From contig CM068384.1 of the NCBI GenBank assembly GCA_034770075.1, positions 100,626,433-100,690,432 on the forward strand: a DNA stretch of 64,000 nucleotides, given 5' to 3'. The position numbers and the translations under genes are program-made. Under the pieces are notes generated by a model. That model saw nothing but the letters and a program-made list of their open reading frames with translations. It made no database searches and was not told the DNA's origin. Positions 1 to 10,046 of this stretch are shown here, in pieces. This DNA comes from Aralia elata. Lineage: Eukaryota; Streptophyta; Magnoliopsida; Apiales; Araliaceae. Position 1 is the stretch's first letter. The number at the start of each line of letters is the position of its first letter.

Positions 1-381
1 ATTAGACTAATCCAAGCAACAATCACACAAGTTCGGATTATTTAACTTGTCTTCCGATAATCATAGCAATACTCAAAAGCTTGACCACAATCATGTATCA
101 CTAATTTCTACTTGTGATTAGGAACAATATCAATTACACGTAATACTATCCCTTAATCTAGTAGATGAAATTAATCAAATTGACTTAATCGATCACATTA
201 AACCAATTGGAATAAATATCATTCAAAAGTTAAAATAGATTATCAAGAATGAACTTCATGTAAGAAGGAATAAATAGCTTATACTTAATCAAACCATTAC
301 CTGTAAAACAAGGTTCAACATCCCCTTCGAACTGAGTAAAGGAACTAGCCTAACATATTAAGTCCAATTAATATTTTCTTG

Positions 382-499
382 AATTATTAAAGGGGTGAGG
401 ACAACAACCTCACTATGGAGGTGATCCTCTTTCCCTACTAAATTATTAAAGGGGTGAGGACAACAACCTCACTATGGAGGTGATCCTCTTTCCCTACTA
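382..499. repeat. 59-bp tandem duplication inside the LTR (left copy)
   Basis: Two back-to-back identical 59-bp units (382-440 and 441-499) beginning AATTATTAAAGGGGTGAGG. The same pair is present in the right LTR, so it was part of the element before insertion. It lies about 90 bp from the TATA-like box on its 3' side in the element's orientation, so it falls in the transcribed R/U5 part of the LTR. Confidence 0.9.
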
Positions 500-590
500 A
501 TTACACTAGAATTTGGAGAAGATGAAGAAGATGAAGAAGATGGTGTGTATTAGTTTGTGAATTAGCAAAATACAAGCCTAGCTTCACTTG

Positions 591-600
591 CTATTTATAG
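591..600 (-). promoter_or_regulatory. TATA box of Athila-1 3' LTR
   Basis: The minus strand reads CTATAAATAG. The identical site is in the right LTR at 9188-9197. Transcription from it would run leftward. Confidence 0.6.
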
Positions 601-1450
601 GCACTCAAGTGTACAAGATTTCAAGATCCAACAACTAATTTGGGTCATGTGAATCAGCCATCTAATGCAATCAAAAACCCAAAAACGTGCTCCTCATAAG
701 AAGTCAAAATCTGACACCAAAACTGATCAGCAGCTTGCAAGTTGATTTTGAATTAGTAGACTGCCGAATTTGGACTTGAGCAAAGAAGAAAAGTTGTAGC
801 CCTGGAGTTTCTAATGAATTTGGGCTTTTGAATCACCTGATTTGGAGTTGGGAAGCTCAAGTTATGGCCCAAATACTACAACTGGTCCGAACAGAAATCC
901 ATTCCACGCGGGATTCGGATCAGCTGTATAAAAAGCAATATTTGGAGGCCCAAATGAACTCGGATTTTTGCTCACCATACCATTCTAGAAAGCTTGAGAA
1001 GTCTACTAAAAACTTCAAGAAGACCACATTTTCATTTGGGAACTTTAACACAATTCAAATCTCAACCGAAGCCCCAAAGGTCAATCTGTCCAAAAGCTTA
1101 ATTTCCTGAAATTTTCAACTTTGACGCATGTTGGTAAAATTGTCATAACTCTCTCATCCGAGCTTCGATTTAGGTGTTTCAAGATGATCCGGAAAACTAA
1201 GAAATAGATCTACAATTTTCCTTCTTTGAGTTTTGAGAGAATAAGGACTGATCAAGTATAAAATTGAGCCTCAAGCAGACAGACGAATTTCAAAACAATC
1301 CAAAAGTGTGGCAATAACACAGTTTTCATTTAATGGCTCCATTTGCAACCTAAATCAAAATATAAGAATAGTGAGTACATTTTAGGTGCCAAATAAGTAT
1401 AAAAGACTAGATATTAAGAGATAAAAACATAACAAATTTTATACTTATCA

Positions 1451-1465
1451 AATTCCCCCACACTT
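1451..1465 (-). other. Polypurine tract of Athila-1
   Basis: Directly upstream of the 3' LTR in element orientation the minus strand reads AAGTGTGGGGGAATT, the expected position and composition for the plus-strand primer of reverse transcription. Confidence 0.8.
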
Positions 1466-2728
1466 ATCTTTTGCACGTCCTCGGGCAAAACAAAAATAAA
1501 CTATAACAAAAAATTCAACTAATCTAACTTGACAACCTTGAGCCACAAATTAAAATGAACTTCAACATTAACCTCAAAGATTCAAAACAGTAACTCTTGA
1601 AAAACTTCAAAACACCGCTTCATCTAAAATTCAAGCTTACTTATCAATCTTACTCTACTCTTAACCCTTCGTGAGAGTGTGTGAATCCACATGTATCAAA
1701 CCAATTAAAACTTAGAAAAATTTATGAAATCAAAGCCTTGAAGGAGAAAGAAAAACTCTAAACACCTATTTTCACACTACTCGCAATTAACATAAGCAAA
1801 TAACAGTAGAGATTAATAGGCTTTTTCTTCCTTTGGTAAGTGCATTTTATGCTCCGTCTTACCAACGAGTGCGTTTTACGCTCCATCTCGCATGTCACGT
1901 GTTTATGAATGAGTGCGTTTTACGCTCCATCTCAATTCACCACATGAATCATAATTTTTGTTTTTCTTCTCTTTTTTTTTTAAATCAAACATCTAACTTT
2001 TGCCTAAATCATTTCCCTTTTCTTAAATAAGACCTCATGTTTACTTCAAGTTATGATCAAACAAATGATAGAGTTCAAGAATTTCTCCCCTCGACATTCA
2101 ATCGAAATAAATAAATAAATGAAATCCTTTCCAAGTTAAAACTAGGCCAAACAATGGGATAAGTGCAAAGAAATTGAAGGGTCTCAAATAAAGTAAAAAT
2201 CAACAAAGAAAACCAAATTCAAACTCCACAATGTCTATAAATTTTTCAAAATGTTATCAACGAGAATCAAGATTTTATCATTGGTTAAAAATCAAAATCC
2301 AAATTAACTCATTGCTCAAGTGACTTATTTTAAAAATTACCCCATTTTCGTAGGAAACACGATTGTACTTAGCATGTACAACAAGCCTTTAAACCCCAAG
2401 GTTACCCCAAGTGGACGAGTTTTGTCTCGTGAGGGTTTGCAGAGAATATACCCACAAAATTCAAAATTCAAACTAACAAAATCAAACTTAATTTTTTTTT
2501 TAATTTTTTTATTGCATATTTTTTTTTAAAACACCCTAAATTTTAAAACACCCTAAATCCTTCCCCCACACTTAAAACTTACATTGTCCCTAATGTAAAG
2601 TAAAATGCAAAGAAAGGAAAAACAACATAACCGAAATATAAATGCGAAAATAAAAAGAAATGAACTCCCCTTGGGTTGCCTCCCAAGCAGCGCCTTTGTT
2701 TATTGTCATTGGCTTGACATTAAACCTC
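1466..2728 (-). other. Athila-1 non-coding region between pol and PPT
   Basis: About 1.26 kb with no supported ORF. Athila elements often carry an envelope-like ORF here, but none is seen. At 1839-1933 there are three copies of a short unit containing GTGCGTTTTACGCTCC (1839-1861, 1867-1889, 1911-1933). Each copy can form a small GCGT/ACGC hairpin. The rest is AT-rich. Confidence 0.6.
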
Positions 2729-3055
2729 TTAATCTTCATAAACTGGATCCACCAAATCCAGCAGCTCAATATTCTCCATTTGATATCCTTCATAGAAGGG
2801 TTTGAGCCTGTGACCATTCACTTTAAAAATCTTCCCTGTGCTTGGACTTTGAATTTCCACTGCACCATGATTAAAAATGTCAGTAATAATAAAAGGCCCG
2901 ACCCAACGGGAGCGCAACTTACCTGGAAATAATTTTAGCCTTGAATGATAAAGGAGAACTTTCTGCCCAACAACAAAGTTCTTCCTAATAATCTTCTTGT
3001 CGTGAAAGGCTTTTGTTTTTCTCTTTGTAAATTTTAGAGCTCTCGTATGCATCAT
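2729..3055 (-). CDS. Athila-1 integrase C-terminal tail, frameshifted off pol
   Basis: This 108-codon frame holds the end of the polyprotein, including FVVGQKVLLYHSRLKLFPGK and WVGPFIITDIF, the small beta-barrel DNA-binding part that follows the integrase core in gypsy elements. It is out of frame by one base with the integrase core to its right. The shift falls at a run of five T on the plus strand (3016-3020). The first residues of this frame, before the run, are not real coding sequence. It ends in a normal stop near 2729. Confidence 0.8.
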   Translation of the reverse strand: MMHTRALKFTKRKTKAFHDKKIIRKNFVVGQKVLLYHSRLKLFPGKLRSRWVGPFIITDIFNHGAVEIQSPSTGKIFKVNGHRLKPFYEGYQMENIELLDLVDPVYED

Positions 3056-4454
3056 TCCTTAATTCCTCTAGCTCTTGCAACTGCAACTTCCTATGGACTC
3101 CGGCTGAATCTAAGGTCATATTACATTGTCTAACTGCCCAAAAAGCCTTGTGTTCTAACTCCACTGGTAGATGACATGGTTTTCCAAACACTAACCTAAA
3201 AGGTGACATACCTATTGGAGTTTTGTAAGCTGTTCTATAGGCCCAAAGTGCATCTTCTAACCTCAGACTCCAATCTTTTCTACTCGGCTTGACTACTTTT
3301 TCCAAAATGGACTTGACCTCCCGGTTGGATACCTCAGCTTGCCCATTGCTCTGTGGATGGTAGGATGTAGAAACTTTATGCATCACATTGTATTTCTTGA
3401 ATAGTGTCGCTAGCATCCTATTGCAGAAGTGGGTTCCCTTATCACTGATTATGGCCTTTGGCGTTCCAAACCTGACAAATATGTTAGACTTGATAAAATC
3501 TGCAACAACTTTAGAGTCATCAGTCCTGGTGGCTTTAGCTTCCACCCATTTAGAAACATAATCAACAGCCAAAAGAATGTAAACATTACCATAAGAAGCA
3601 GGAAATGGTCCCATAAAATCAATACCCCAAACATCAAAAATTTCAACAATTAAAATAGGTGTTTGTGGCATTTGATTCCTACTTGATATATTTCCTGTCT
3701 TTTGACAATTTTCACATGACTTACAAAACTGGTAAGAGTCCTTAAAAATAGTCGGCCAAAAGAAACCACATTCCAAAACCTTATGAGCTGTTCTTTTAGG
3801 TCCAAAATGGCCTCCACAAGCATAAGAGTGACAAAAAGTTAGAATAGATAAAAACTCACTTTTAGGCACGCACCTTCTAACTATCTGGTCAGCACAAAAT
3901 TTCCATAAGTATGGATCATCCCATATATAATATTTGGCATCACTCTTAAGCTTTTCTTTTTGGAATTTAGAGAACTCACTAGGAATATAGGCACTCACTA
4001 AGTAATTTACGATATTGGCATACCAAGGTATAGCCTCATCAATGAAAAATAAATGCTCATCTGGAAAAGAATCATGCAATGGTAGCGCCTCTTCATTCTT
4101 AATCAGCCTGCTCAAGTGATCCGCCACCAAGTTGTCTGCTCCTTTCTTATCCTTGATCTCCAAGTCAAATTCTTGTAGCAATAGAATCCATCTAATGATT
4201 CTTGGTTTGGATTCCTTCTTGGTTAGCAAATACCTGAGAGCAGCATGGTCAGAATAAACTACAACTTTAGTACCAAGCAAATATGATCTAAACTTGTCTA
4301 AAGCAAATACAACAGATAAGAGTTCTTTTTCAGTTGTAGTGTAATTAATCTGAGCAGCATTTAGAGTCCTAGAAGCATAGTAAATGGCATGGACAACTTT
4401 GTCAACCCTTTGGCCTAAGACAGCTCCTACTGCATAGTTGCTTGCATCACACAT
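2985..4454 (-). CDS. Athila-1 RNase H and integrase
   Basis: This 489-codon frame begins in the RNase H domain (MCDASNYAVGAVLGQR, then TDHAALRYLL-type and AVDHLSRL-type motifs). Integrase follows: a HHCC zinc-binding block from HSYACGGHFG to CKSCENCQ near residues 208-252, then the catalytic D-D-E core with WGIDFMGPFP, ISDKGTHF and NGQAEVSNRE. It ends early in the C-terminal domain because of a one-base shift at 3016-3020. Its true reading starts a few codons upstream of the first Met; a one-base shift near 4478-4488 separates it from the RT frame. The motifs identify it firmly as gypsy pol of the Athila group. Confidence 0.92.
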   Translation of the reverse strand: MCDASNYAVGAVLGQRVDKVVHAIYYASRTLNAAQINYTTTEKELLSVVFALDKFRSYLLGTKVVVYSDHAALRYLLTKKESKPRIIRWILLLQEFDLEIKDKKGADNLVADHLSRLIKNEEALPLHDSFPDEHLFFIDEAIPWYANIVNYLVSAYIPSEFSKFQKEKLKSDAKYYIWDDPYLWKFCADQIVRRCVPKSEFLSILTFCHSYACGGHFGPKRTAHKVLECGFFWPTIFKDSYQFCKSCENCQKTGNISSRNQMPQTPILIVEIFDVWGIDFMGPFPASYGNVYILLAVDYVSKWVEAKATRTDDSKVVADFIKSNIFVRFGTPKAIISDKGTHFCNRMLATLFKKYNVMHKVSTSYHPQSNGQAEVSNREVKSILEKVVKPSRKDWSLRLEDALWAYRTAYKTPIGMSPFRLVFGKPCHLPVELEHKAFWAVRQCNMTLDSAGVHRKLQLQELEELRNDAYESSKIYKEKNKSLSRQEDY

Positions 4455-4458
4455 GATC

Positions 4459-7200
4459 TCAAATGGAAACTTCCAATTTGGTGGTTTGTATCACTGGTGC
4501 CGAGGTCAATAACTTCTTTAATTTGTCAAACGCCTCCTTGCACTCGTCATCAAATTGGAATTCCACATCCTTTTGTAGCAACTTACACAATGGCAAAGCT
4601 ATTTTTGAGAAGTCCTTGATAAATCTACGATAGAAACCTGCATGACCAAGGAAAGAACGAATCTCCCGCACACTGACGGGGTAAGGCAGAGCAGTAATAA
4701 TTTCTATCTTAGCTTTATCCACTTCTAATCCTTTAGCTGAAACCACATGGCCAAGTACTATACCTTGTTCCACCATAAAGTGACACTTTTCCCAATTAAG
4801 AACAAGATTAGTTTCTAAGCATCTATCTAGCACACGAGTCAGATTATCGAGGCATACATCTAAAGAATCACCATGTATTGTGAAGTCATCCATAAATACT
4901 TCAATGCAGTTTTCAAGAAAATCAGAAAAGATGCTTACCATACATCGTTGGAAGGTACCTGGTGCATTACACAGTCCAAAGGACATTCTACGATACGCAA
5001 ATGTACCAAAAGGACATGTGAATGTGGTCTTTTCTTGGTCTTCGGGTGCAATCACAATTTGGTTATAACCTGAAAAACCATCTAGAAAACAGTAATAAGC
5101 ATGTCTAGCTAATCTTTCCAACATTTGATCAATAAAAGGAAGAGGAAAGTGATCTTTTCTAGTTACAGCATTTAACTTCCTGTAATCAATACAAACTCTC
5201 CATCCTGTCTGCATACGTGTGGGCACCAACTCATTATCATCGTTTTTGATGACTGTGATTCCAGATTTCTTTGGTACTACCTGTACTGGACTTACCCATT
5301 GACTGTCTGAGATGGGATAAATTATACCTGCATCAAGTAATTTCAGTACCTCCTTCTTCACTACCTCCATCATGGGTGGATTAAGTCTTCTTTGTGCATC
5401 TCTAGTGGGCTTGGCTCCATCTTCCAAAAGGATTCTATGCATGCACGTAGCAGGACTGATACCTTTGATATCTGCTATAGTCCAACCAAAAACTGTTATA
5501 TGGTCCCTTAGGACTCTTAGCAGTTTGTCCTCTTGTACTTGGGTTAGATTGTTAGCAATAATCACTGGTAACGTCTCATTCTTCCCTAAAAATGCATACT
5601 TCAAGTGTGCAGGTAATGGTTTCAGTTCTAAAGTTGGGGCCTGCACAACAGATGGTAATAACTTTTGATGAGAACTAGGCAATTGAATAGAATAAACTGC
5701 ATATTTAGATGAGGTTTTAGGTAAAGAATGTAATGCAGCTACAGTCTCTTTCAATTCCTGATTCTGCTCAATCTCTTCTTCTTTATCTAATTCTAGACTG
5801 TTAGTGATAGCGACCTCCAAACTTTCCCTTTGTGTTTGTTCAAAAGACTTCTGCACTAAAGAGTCAAGTACATCAATAGCAAAAACAGGGTGAATATCAC
5901 TAGGATACCTCATGGCCTCATATATGTTGAATTGTATCTTTTCACCATCAAACTCCATGGTTAAGGTTCCATTGTGCACATCAATCATAGTCCTTGCTGT
6001 TTTCAAAAATGGCCTCCCTAAAAGTATATGTGCGGGATTTGGGGATTTATCATCATCCATATCCACTATGTAAAAATCTGCAGGAAAGATTAGTTCATTC
6101 ACCTGCACCAAGACATCTTCAATTACCCCTTGGGGGTAAGTGTTAGTACGATCAGCCAATTGAATAATAACACCAGTTTGTTTCAAAGGACCGAGATTTA
6201 AAGAAGCAAAAATAGATAATGGCATGACATTAATTGAAGCTCCTAAATCTAGCATAGCTTTCTCAAATCTGGTATTACCTATTCTACATGGAATTGTAAA
6301 CATGCCTGGATCTTTACATTTAGGGGGCATTTTTCTTTGAAGGACTGCTGATACATTCTCACCAACAATGACTCTTTCATCATTTTTTAATTTTCTTTTG
6401 TTAGTGCATAATTCTTTCAAAAATTTTGCATACCTGGGCACTTGCTTAATTGCATCTAGTAAAGGAATATTCACCTCTATCTTCCTGAAAGTTTCTAGAA
6501 TTTCTTTTTCTTGCTCATCCTTCTTTGAAGTTTTAGGATTCCTGGGAGGAAAAGGTAAAGGATTAGTCTTTAGTTGAACATGAGTGTTAGGTTTTACCTT
6601 TGATATCTCTGCATCCTCTTTAGCCTTATCTTCCTCAAATTCACAAGTAACTTTTGGTGCTTCCAATTGTTTTCCACTCCTCAAAGTTATGGCACATGCA
6701 TTCTCTCTCGGATTGACAATAGTTTGAGAAGGTAGCTTCCCTGAACTTTGAGAGTCCAATCGACCAACTGTCGTAGCAAGTTGACTCATCTGATTTTCTA
6801 GATTGTGGATGGAAGTCCTTGTCTCTTGCTGAAATTGTTGTGTTTGATTCATGAATGCCTTGAACATGTCCTCAAGAGATGTTCCAGAATTAACAGGAGC
6901 AGCTTGTCTAGGTTGGTACTGTGGTTGAGCTGGTTGAAAACTTTGCTGCCCATTTGGGAAAACACCTTGCACTGGTGGCCTAGTACCTCCATAGCTCAAA
7001 TTGGGATGATCCCTCCATCCGGAATTGTAAGTGTTAGAGTAAGGATCATATTTTCTCTGAGGTTGTCCTTGATAATTCCCCACTGCATTTGCTTGTTGCA
7101 TATTATCATCCTCTTGCAGTGTTGGGCATGCATCTGTATTGTGATTTGTTAACAAACAAATACCACAAGCTTTTGCTGCTGGCATGTTTCCTGTAGCCAT
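4459..7200 (-). CDS. Athila-1 gag C-terminus, protease and reverse transcriptase
   Basis: A 913-codon frame. Near the start is a zinc-knuckle-like CGICLLTNHNTDAC, followed by a Q/P-rich linker with coiled-coil-like stretches. The aspartic protease is around residues 300-420; its active site reads MLDLGASINVMP, that is DLG in place of the more common DTG or DSG. RT follows around residues 590-860, with VCIDYRKLNAVT, LDGFSGYNQI and the catalytic FMDDF. The frame stops just before RNase H because of a one-base shift near 4478. True coding begins upstream of the first Met, to about 7250, where another one-base shift separates it from gag. Nothing in the RT core looks inactivated. Confidence 0.93.
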   Translation of the reverse strand: MATGNMPAAKACGICLLTNHNTDACPTLQEDDNMQQANAVGNYQGQPQRKYDPYSNTYNSGWRDHPNLSYGGTRPPVQGVFPNGQQSFQPAQPQYQPRQAAPVNSGTSLEDMFKAFMNQTQQFQQETRTSIHNLENQMSQLATTVGRLDSQSSGKLPSQTIVNPRENACAITLRSGKQLEAPKVTCEFEEDKAKEDAEISKVKPNTHVQLKTNPLPFPPRNPKTSKKDEQEKEILETFRKIEVNIPLLDAIKQVPRYAKFLKELCTNKRKLKNDERVIVGENVSAVLQRKMPPKCKDPGMFTIPCRIGNTRFEKAMLDLGASINVMPLSIFASLNLGPLKQTGVIIQLADRTNTYPQGVIEDVLVQVNELIFPADFYIVDMDDDKSPNPAHILLGRPFLKTARTMIDVHNGTLTMEFDGEKIQFNIYEAMRYPSDIHPVFAIDVLDSLVQKSFEQTQRESLEVAITNSLELDKEEEIEQNQELKETVAALHSLPKTSSKYAVYSIQLPSSHQKLLPSVVQAPTLELKPLPAHLKYAFLGKNETLPVIIANNLTQVQEDKLLRVLRDHITVFGWTIADIKGISPATCMHRILLEDGAKPTRDAQRRLNPPMMEVVKKEVLKLLDAGIIYPISDSQWVSPVQVVPKKSGITVIKNDDNELVPTRMQTGWRVCIDYRKLNAVTRKDHFPLPFIDQMLERLARHAYYCFLDGFSGYNQIVIAPEDQEKTTFTCPFGTFAYRRMSFGLCNAPGTFQRCMVSIFSDFLENCIEVFMDDFTIHGDSLDVCLDNLTRVLDRCLETNLVLNWEKCHFMVEQGIVLGHVVSAKGLEVDKAKIEIITALPYPVSVREIRSFLGHAGFYRRFIKDFSKIALPLCKLLQKDVEFQFDDECKEAFDKLKKLLTSAPVIQTTKLEVSI

Positions 7201-7237
7201 TTGACGAACAAGAGAAGTTAGACTTGCAATTTGTTGT

Positions 7238-7522
7238 TCAATAGCAGAAACTTTTTACCTCATTCACATTCCTAGGTGAGAAATCAAGTCGACTGCCAAA
7301 TTGTTGAGAATTAGCTGCCATATTTGCAATGAGATTTCTTGCAGCCTCGGGAGTTTTGTCCACCAGAGCTCCTCCACTAGCAGCATCAATCATGCTCCTA
7401 TCTGTAGATAAAAAGACCTTCATAGTAGTATTGGATGAGGAGTTGATCACTAATTTGATGATGGGGGCAACTTGCACATAGTTTCTTAAAACGTTCCCAA
7501 TACTCGTATAGGGTTTCTCCAT
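7238..7522 (-). CDS. Athila-1 gag middle segment, frameshifted
   Basis: The useful part of this frame is about 7238-7410 and includes STDRSMIDAASGGALVDKTP and AARNLIANMAANSQQ, a conserved stretch of Athila gag. The frame joins neither neighbour. One-base shifts lie at an A5 run (7410-7414) on its upstream side and a T5 run (7252-7256) on its downstream side. The residues upstream of 7414 overlap the proper gag frame and are not real. Confidence 0.8.
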   Translation of the reverse strand: MEKPYTSIGNVLRNYVQVAPIIKLVINSSSNTTMKVFLSTDRSMIDAASGGALVDKTPEAARNLIANMAANSQQFGSRLDFSPRNVNEVKSFCY

Positions 7523-8051
7523 TATTCTGCCTCACACCACAAATTTCTTTTCGAATGTTGGCTGCTCTTGAAGCGGGAAAATATTTTTCTAAGAATAATC
7601 TTTTCATCTCTTCCCATTTTGTGATACTTCCGGAGGGTAAATAGTAAAGCCAATCCTTAGCCAAATCTTTTAGAGAAAATGGAAAGGCTCTTAACTTGAT
7701 TTGTTCTTCGGTTACTCCGGTAGGCTTCATACTTGTGCATACCACATGAAATTCCTTCAAATGTTTGTGAGGGTCTTCACCTGCCAAACCATGAAAAGTA
7801 GGTAAAAGATGTATTAGTCCAGATTTTAATTCAAAATGAGTATTAACATCTAGATTAGGGAAGGTTATGCATAAAGGTTGTTGATTCAAAGCAGGGGCCG
7901 CAAGCTCCTTCAAAGTTCGGGTTTCTTCCATGGTGTCCTTCTCTTCACAATTATTCCGAACTACTTTCCTTAATCTACGAATGGTTCTCTCTATTTCTGG
8001 ATCACACTTTAAATCACCTTGATTAGTAGATCGAGTTTTGGACATAAACAA
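7398..8051 (-). CDS. Athila-1 gag N-terminal part
   Basis: A 217-codon frame starting about 90 bp after the primer-binding site. It contains the retrotransposon gag capsid region: GLIHLLPTFHGLAGEDPHKH, FPFSLKDLAKDWLYYLPSGS, and KKLCASCPHH near the end. Gag forms the cytoplasmic virus-like particle. The frame ends about 10 codons after the shift at 7410-7414, so its last residues are out-of-frame noise. The start Met is the first in frame and nothing upstream before the primer site can encode more. Confidence 0.9.
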   Translation of the reverse strand: MFMSKTRSTNQGDLKCDPEIERTIRRLRKVVRNNCEEKDTMEETRTLKELAAPALNQQPLCITFPNLDVNTHFELKSGLIHLLPTFHGLAGEDPHKHLKEFHVVCTSMKPTGVTEEQIKLRAFPFSLKDLAKDWLYYLPSGSITKWEEMKRLFLEKYFPASRAANIRKEICGVRQNNGETLYEYWERFKKLCASCPHHQISDQLLIQYYYEGLFIYR

Positions 8052-8140
8052 TCAAAGGAAATTCAAATTACCTGAGTACAAAAAAAAATAATAAATAAAG
8101 ATAAAAATAATGATAACAAAGAAAAATAAACTAAAATCAC

Positions 8141-8158
8141 TCCCCGGCAACGGCGCCA
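8141..8158 (-). other. Primer-binding site of Athila-1 (tRNA-Asp type)
   Basis: The minus strand reads TGGCGCCGTTGCCGGGGA, complementary to the 3' end expected for plant tRNA-Asp and usual for Athila/Tat elements. It lies 5 bases inside the 5' LTR edge (8164). Confidence 0.9.
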
Positions 8159-8978
8159 AAATTTGGTGTGCTGTCGCAAGCAACCAAAAATAAAATCTTA
8201 CTTGTGAAAGATAATAATGTAGTGGTGCAAGTAAGAGTCGATCCCACAGAGAGTGATTAGTCTAAAATTATTCTTTGTTTACCAAAAAGGGGGGGGGGTT
8301 TATAATTTGATTTCACTAATTATTAAGAACAAAATTTAAAGTGATAAGAATAACCAATTAATTAAAGATTTCAGTTCTCCCGGTTCAGTATCACCTTTTT
8401 ACAACAATAGAATAATTAAGCAAAGCAATATTTATCCTTCAATGAAATTAATAGCCCTAGGTAGCAACAAGCTCTACTACCCGAAACTCCCCTTAGATTA
8501 TCACTTAATGAAACAAGCTCTTCACAAGATTCTAACCATTATACAACATAGAACAAGCTCTCTAGATTTAATATAATAGTTGTATTAAGAACTAGGGAAT
8601 TAGACTAATCCAAGCAACAATCACACAAGTTCGGATTATTTAACTTGTCTTCCGATAATCATAGCAATACTCAAAAGCTTGACCACAATCATGTATCACT
8701 AATTTCTACTTGTGATTAGGAACAATATCAATTACACGTAATACTATCCCTTAATCTAGTAGATGAAATTAATCAAATTGACTTAATCGATCACATTAAA
8801 CCAATTGGAATAAATATCATTCAAAAGTTAAAATAGATTATCAAGAATGAACTTCATGTAAGAAGGAATAAATAGCTTATACTTAATCAAACCATTACCT
8901 GTAAACAAGGTTCAACATCCCCTTCGAACTGAGTAAAGGAACTAGCCTAACATATTAAGTCCAATTAATATTTTCTTG

Positions 8979-9096
8979 AATTATTAAAGGGGTGAGGACA
9001 ACAACCTCACTATGGAGGTGATCCTCTTTCCCTACTAAATTATTAAAGGGGTGAGGACAACAACCTCACTATGGAGGTGATCCTCTTTCCCTACTA
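8979..9096. repeat. 59-bp tandem duplication inside the LTR (right copy)
   Basis: Units 8979-9037 and 9038-9096, identical to the pair in the left LTR. Confidence 0.9.
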
Positions 9097-9187
9097 ATTA
9101 CACTAGAATTTGGAGAAGATGAAGAAGATGAAGAAGATGGTGTGTATTAGTTTGTGAATTAGCAAAATACAAGCCTAGCTTCACTTG

Positions 9188-9197
9188 CTATTTATAG
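9188..9197 (-). promoter_or_regulatory. TATA box of Athila-1 5' LTR
   Basis: The minus strand reads CTATAAATAG. This is the likely promoter for the genomic RNA of the element, reading leftward into gag-pol. Confidence 0.65.
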
Positions 9198-10046
9198 GCA
9201 CTCAAGTGTACAAGATTTCAAGATCCAACAACTAATTTGGGTCATGTGAATCAGCCATCTAATGCAATCAAAAACCCAAAAACGTGCTCCTCATAAGAAG
9301 TCAAAATCTGACACCAAAACTGATCAGCAGCTTGCAAGTTGATTTTGAATTAGTAGACTGCCGAATTTGGACTTGAGCAAAGAAGAAAAGTTGTAGCCCT
9401 GGAGTTTCTAATGAATTTGGGCTTTTGAATCACCTGATTTGGAGTTGGGAAGCTCAAGTTATGGCCCAAATACTACAACTGGTCCGAACAGAAATCCATT
9501 CCACGCGGGATTCGGATCAGCTGTATAAAAAGCAATATTTGGAGGCCCAAATGAACTCGGATTTTTGCTCACCATACCATTCTAGAAAGCTTGAGAAGTC
9601 TACTAAAAACTTCAAGAAGACCACATTTTCATTTGGGAACTTTAACACAATTCAAATCTCAACCGAAGCCCCAAAGGTCAATCTGTCCAAAAGCTTAATT
9701 TCCTGAAATTTTCAACTTTGACGCATGTTGGTAAAATTGTCATAACTCTCTCATCCGAGCTTCGATTTAGGTGTTTCAAGATGATCCGGAAAGCTAAGAA
9801 ATAAATCTACAATTTTCCTTCTTTGAGTTTTGAGAGAATAAGGACTGATCAAGTATAAAATTGAGCCTCAAGCAGACAGACGAATTTCAAAACAATCCAA
9901 AAGTGTGGCAATAACACAGTTTTCATTTAATGGCTCCATTTGCAACCTAAATCAAAATATAAGAATAGTGAGTACATTTAGGTGCCAAATAAGTATAAAA
10001 GACTAGATATTAAGAGATAAAAACATAACAAATTTTATACTTATCA

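Larger units (their letters stand above)
1..1450 (-). repeat. 3' LTR of Athila-1 (partial)
   Basis: Base 1 aligns with base 8599 of the right LTR and the match runs to the LTR edge at 1450, where the minus strand begins TGATAAGT. About 435 bp of the LTR lie outside the window. Differences from the right copy are one extra A near 305, one extra T near 1380, and two substitutions near 1196-1206. Confidence 0.95.
1..10046 (-). mobile_element. Athila-lineage Ty3/gypsy LTR retrotransposon, left end cut by window
   Basis: The element reads on the minus strand: 5' LTR at 8164-10046, tRNA-Asp-type primer site, gag, protease, RT, RNase H, integrase, about 1.3 kb of non-coding DNA, polypurine tract, and a 3' LTR whose last part lies left of base 1. 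The RT active-site motif FMDDF, the integrase block GIDFMGPFP and the primer site TGGCGCCGTTGCCGGGGA are typical of the Athila lineage. No envelope-like ORF is visible between integrase and the polypurine tract. The two LTRs differ by only 2 substitutions and 2 one-base homopolymer indels over about 1.45 kb, so the insertion is recent. The coding region nevertheless carries four one-base frameshifts. The element lies inside the extra ORF of a copia element, which resumes at 10047. Confidence 0.95.
8164..10046 (-). repeat. 5' LTR of Athila-1 (complete, 1883 bp)
   Basis: The LTR runs from TGATAAGT at 10046 to CACACCA at 8164 on the minus strand, with TG...CA ends. It contains a poly-G run (8287-8297 region, plus strand), the 59-bp duplication, and a TATA box. 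It matches the left copy almost perfectly. Confidence 0.95.

Noticed and set aside
828..1109. 93-codon plus-strand ORF in the Athila LTR, repeated at 9425-9706
   Set aside because: It is antisense to the element inside the LTR, has no recognisable domain, and is conserved between the two sites only because the LTRs are nearly identical.
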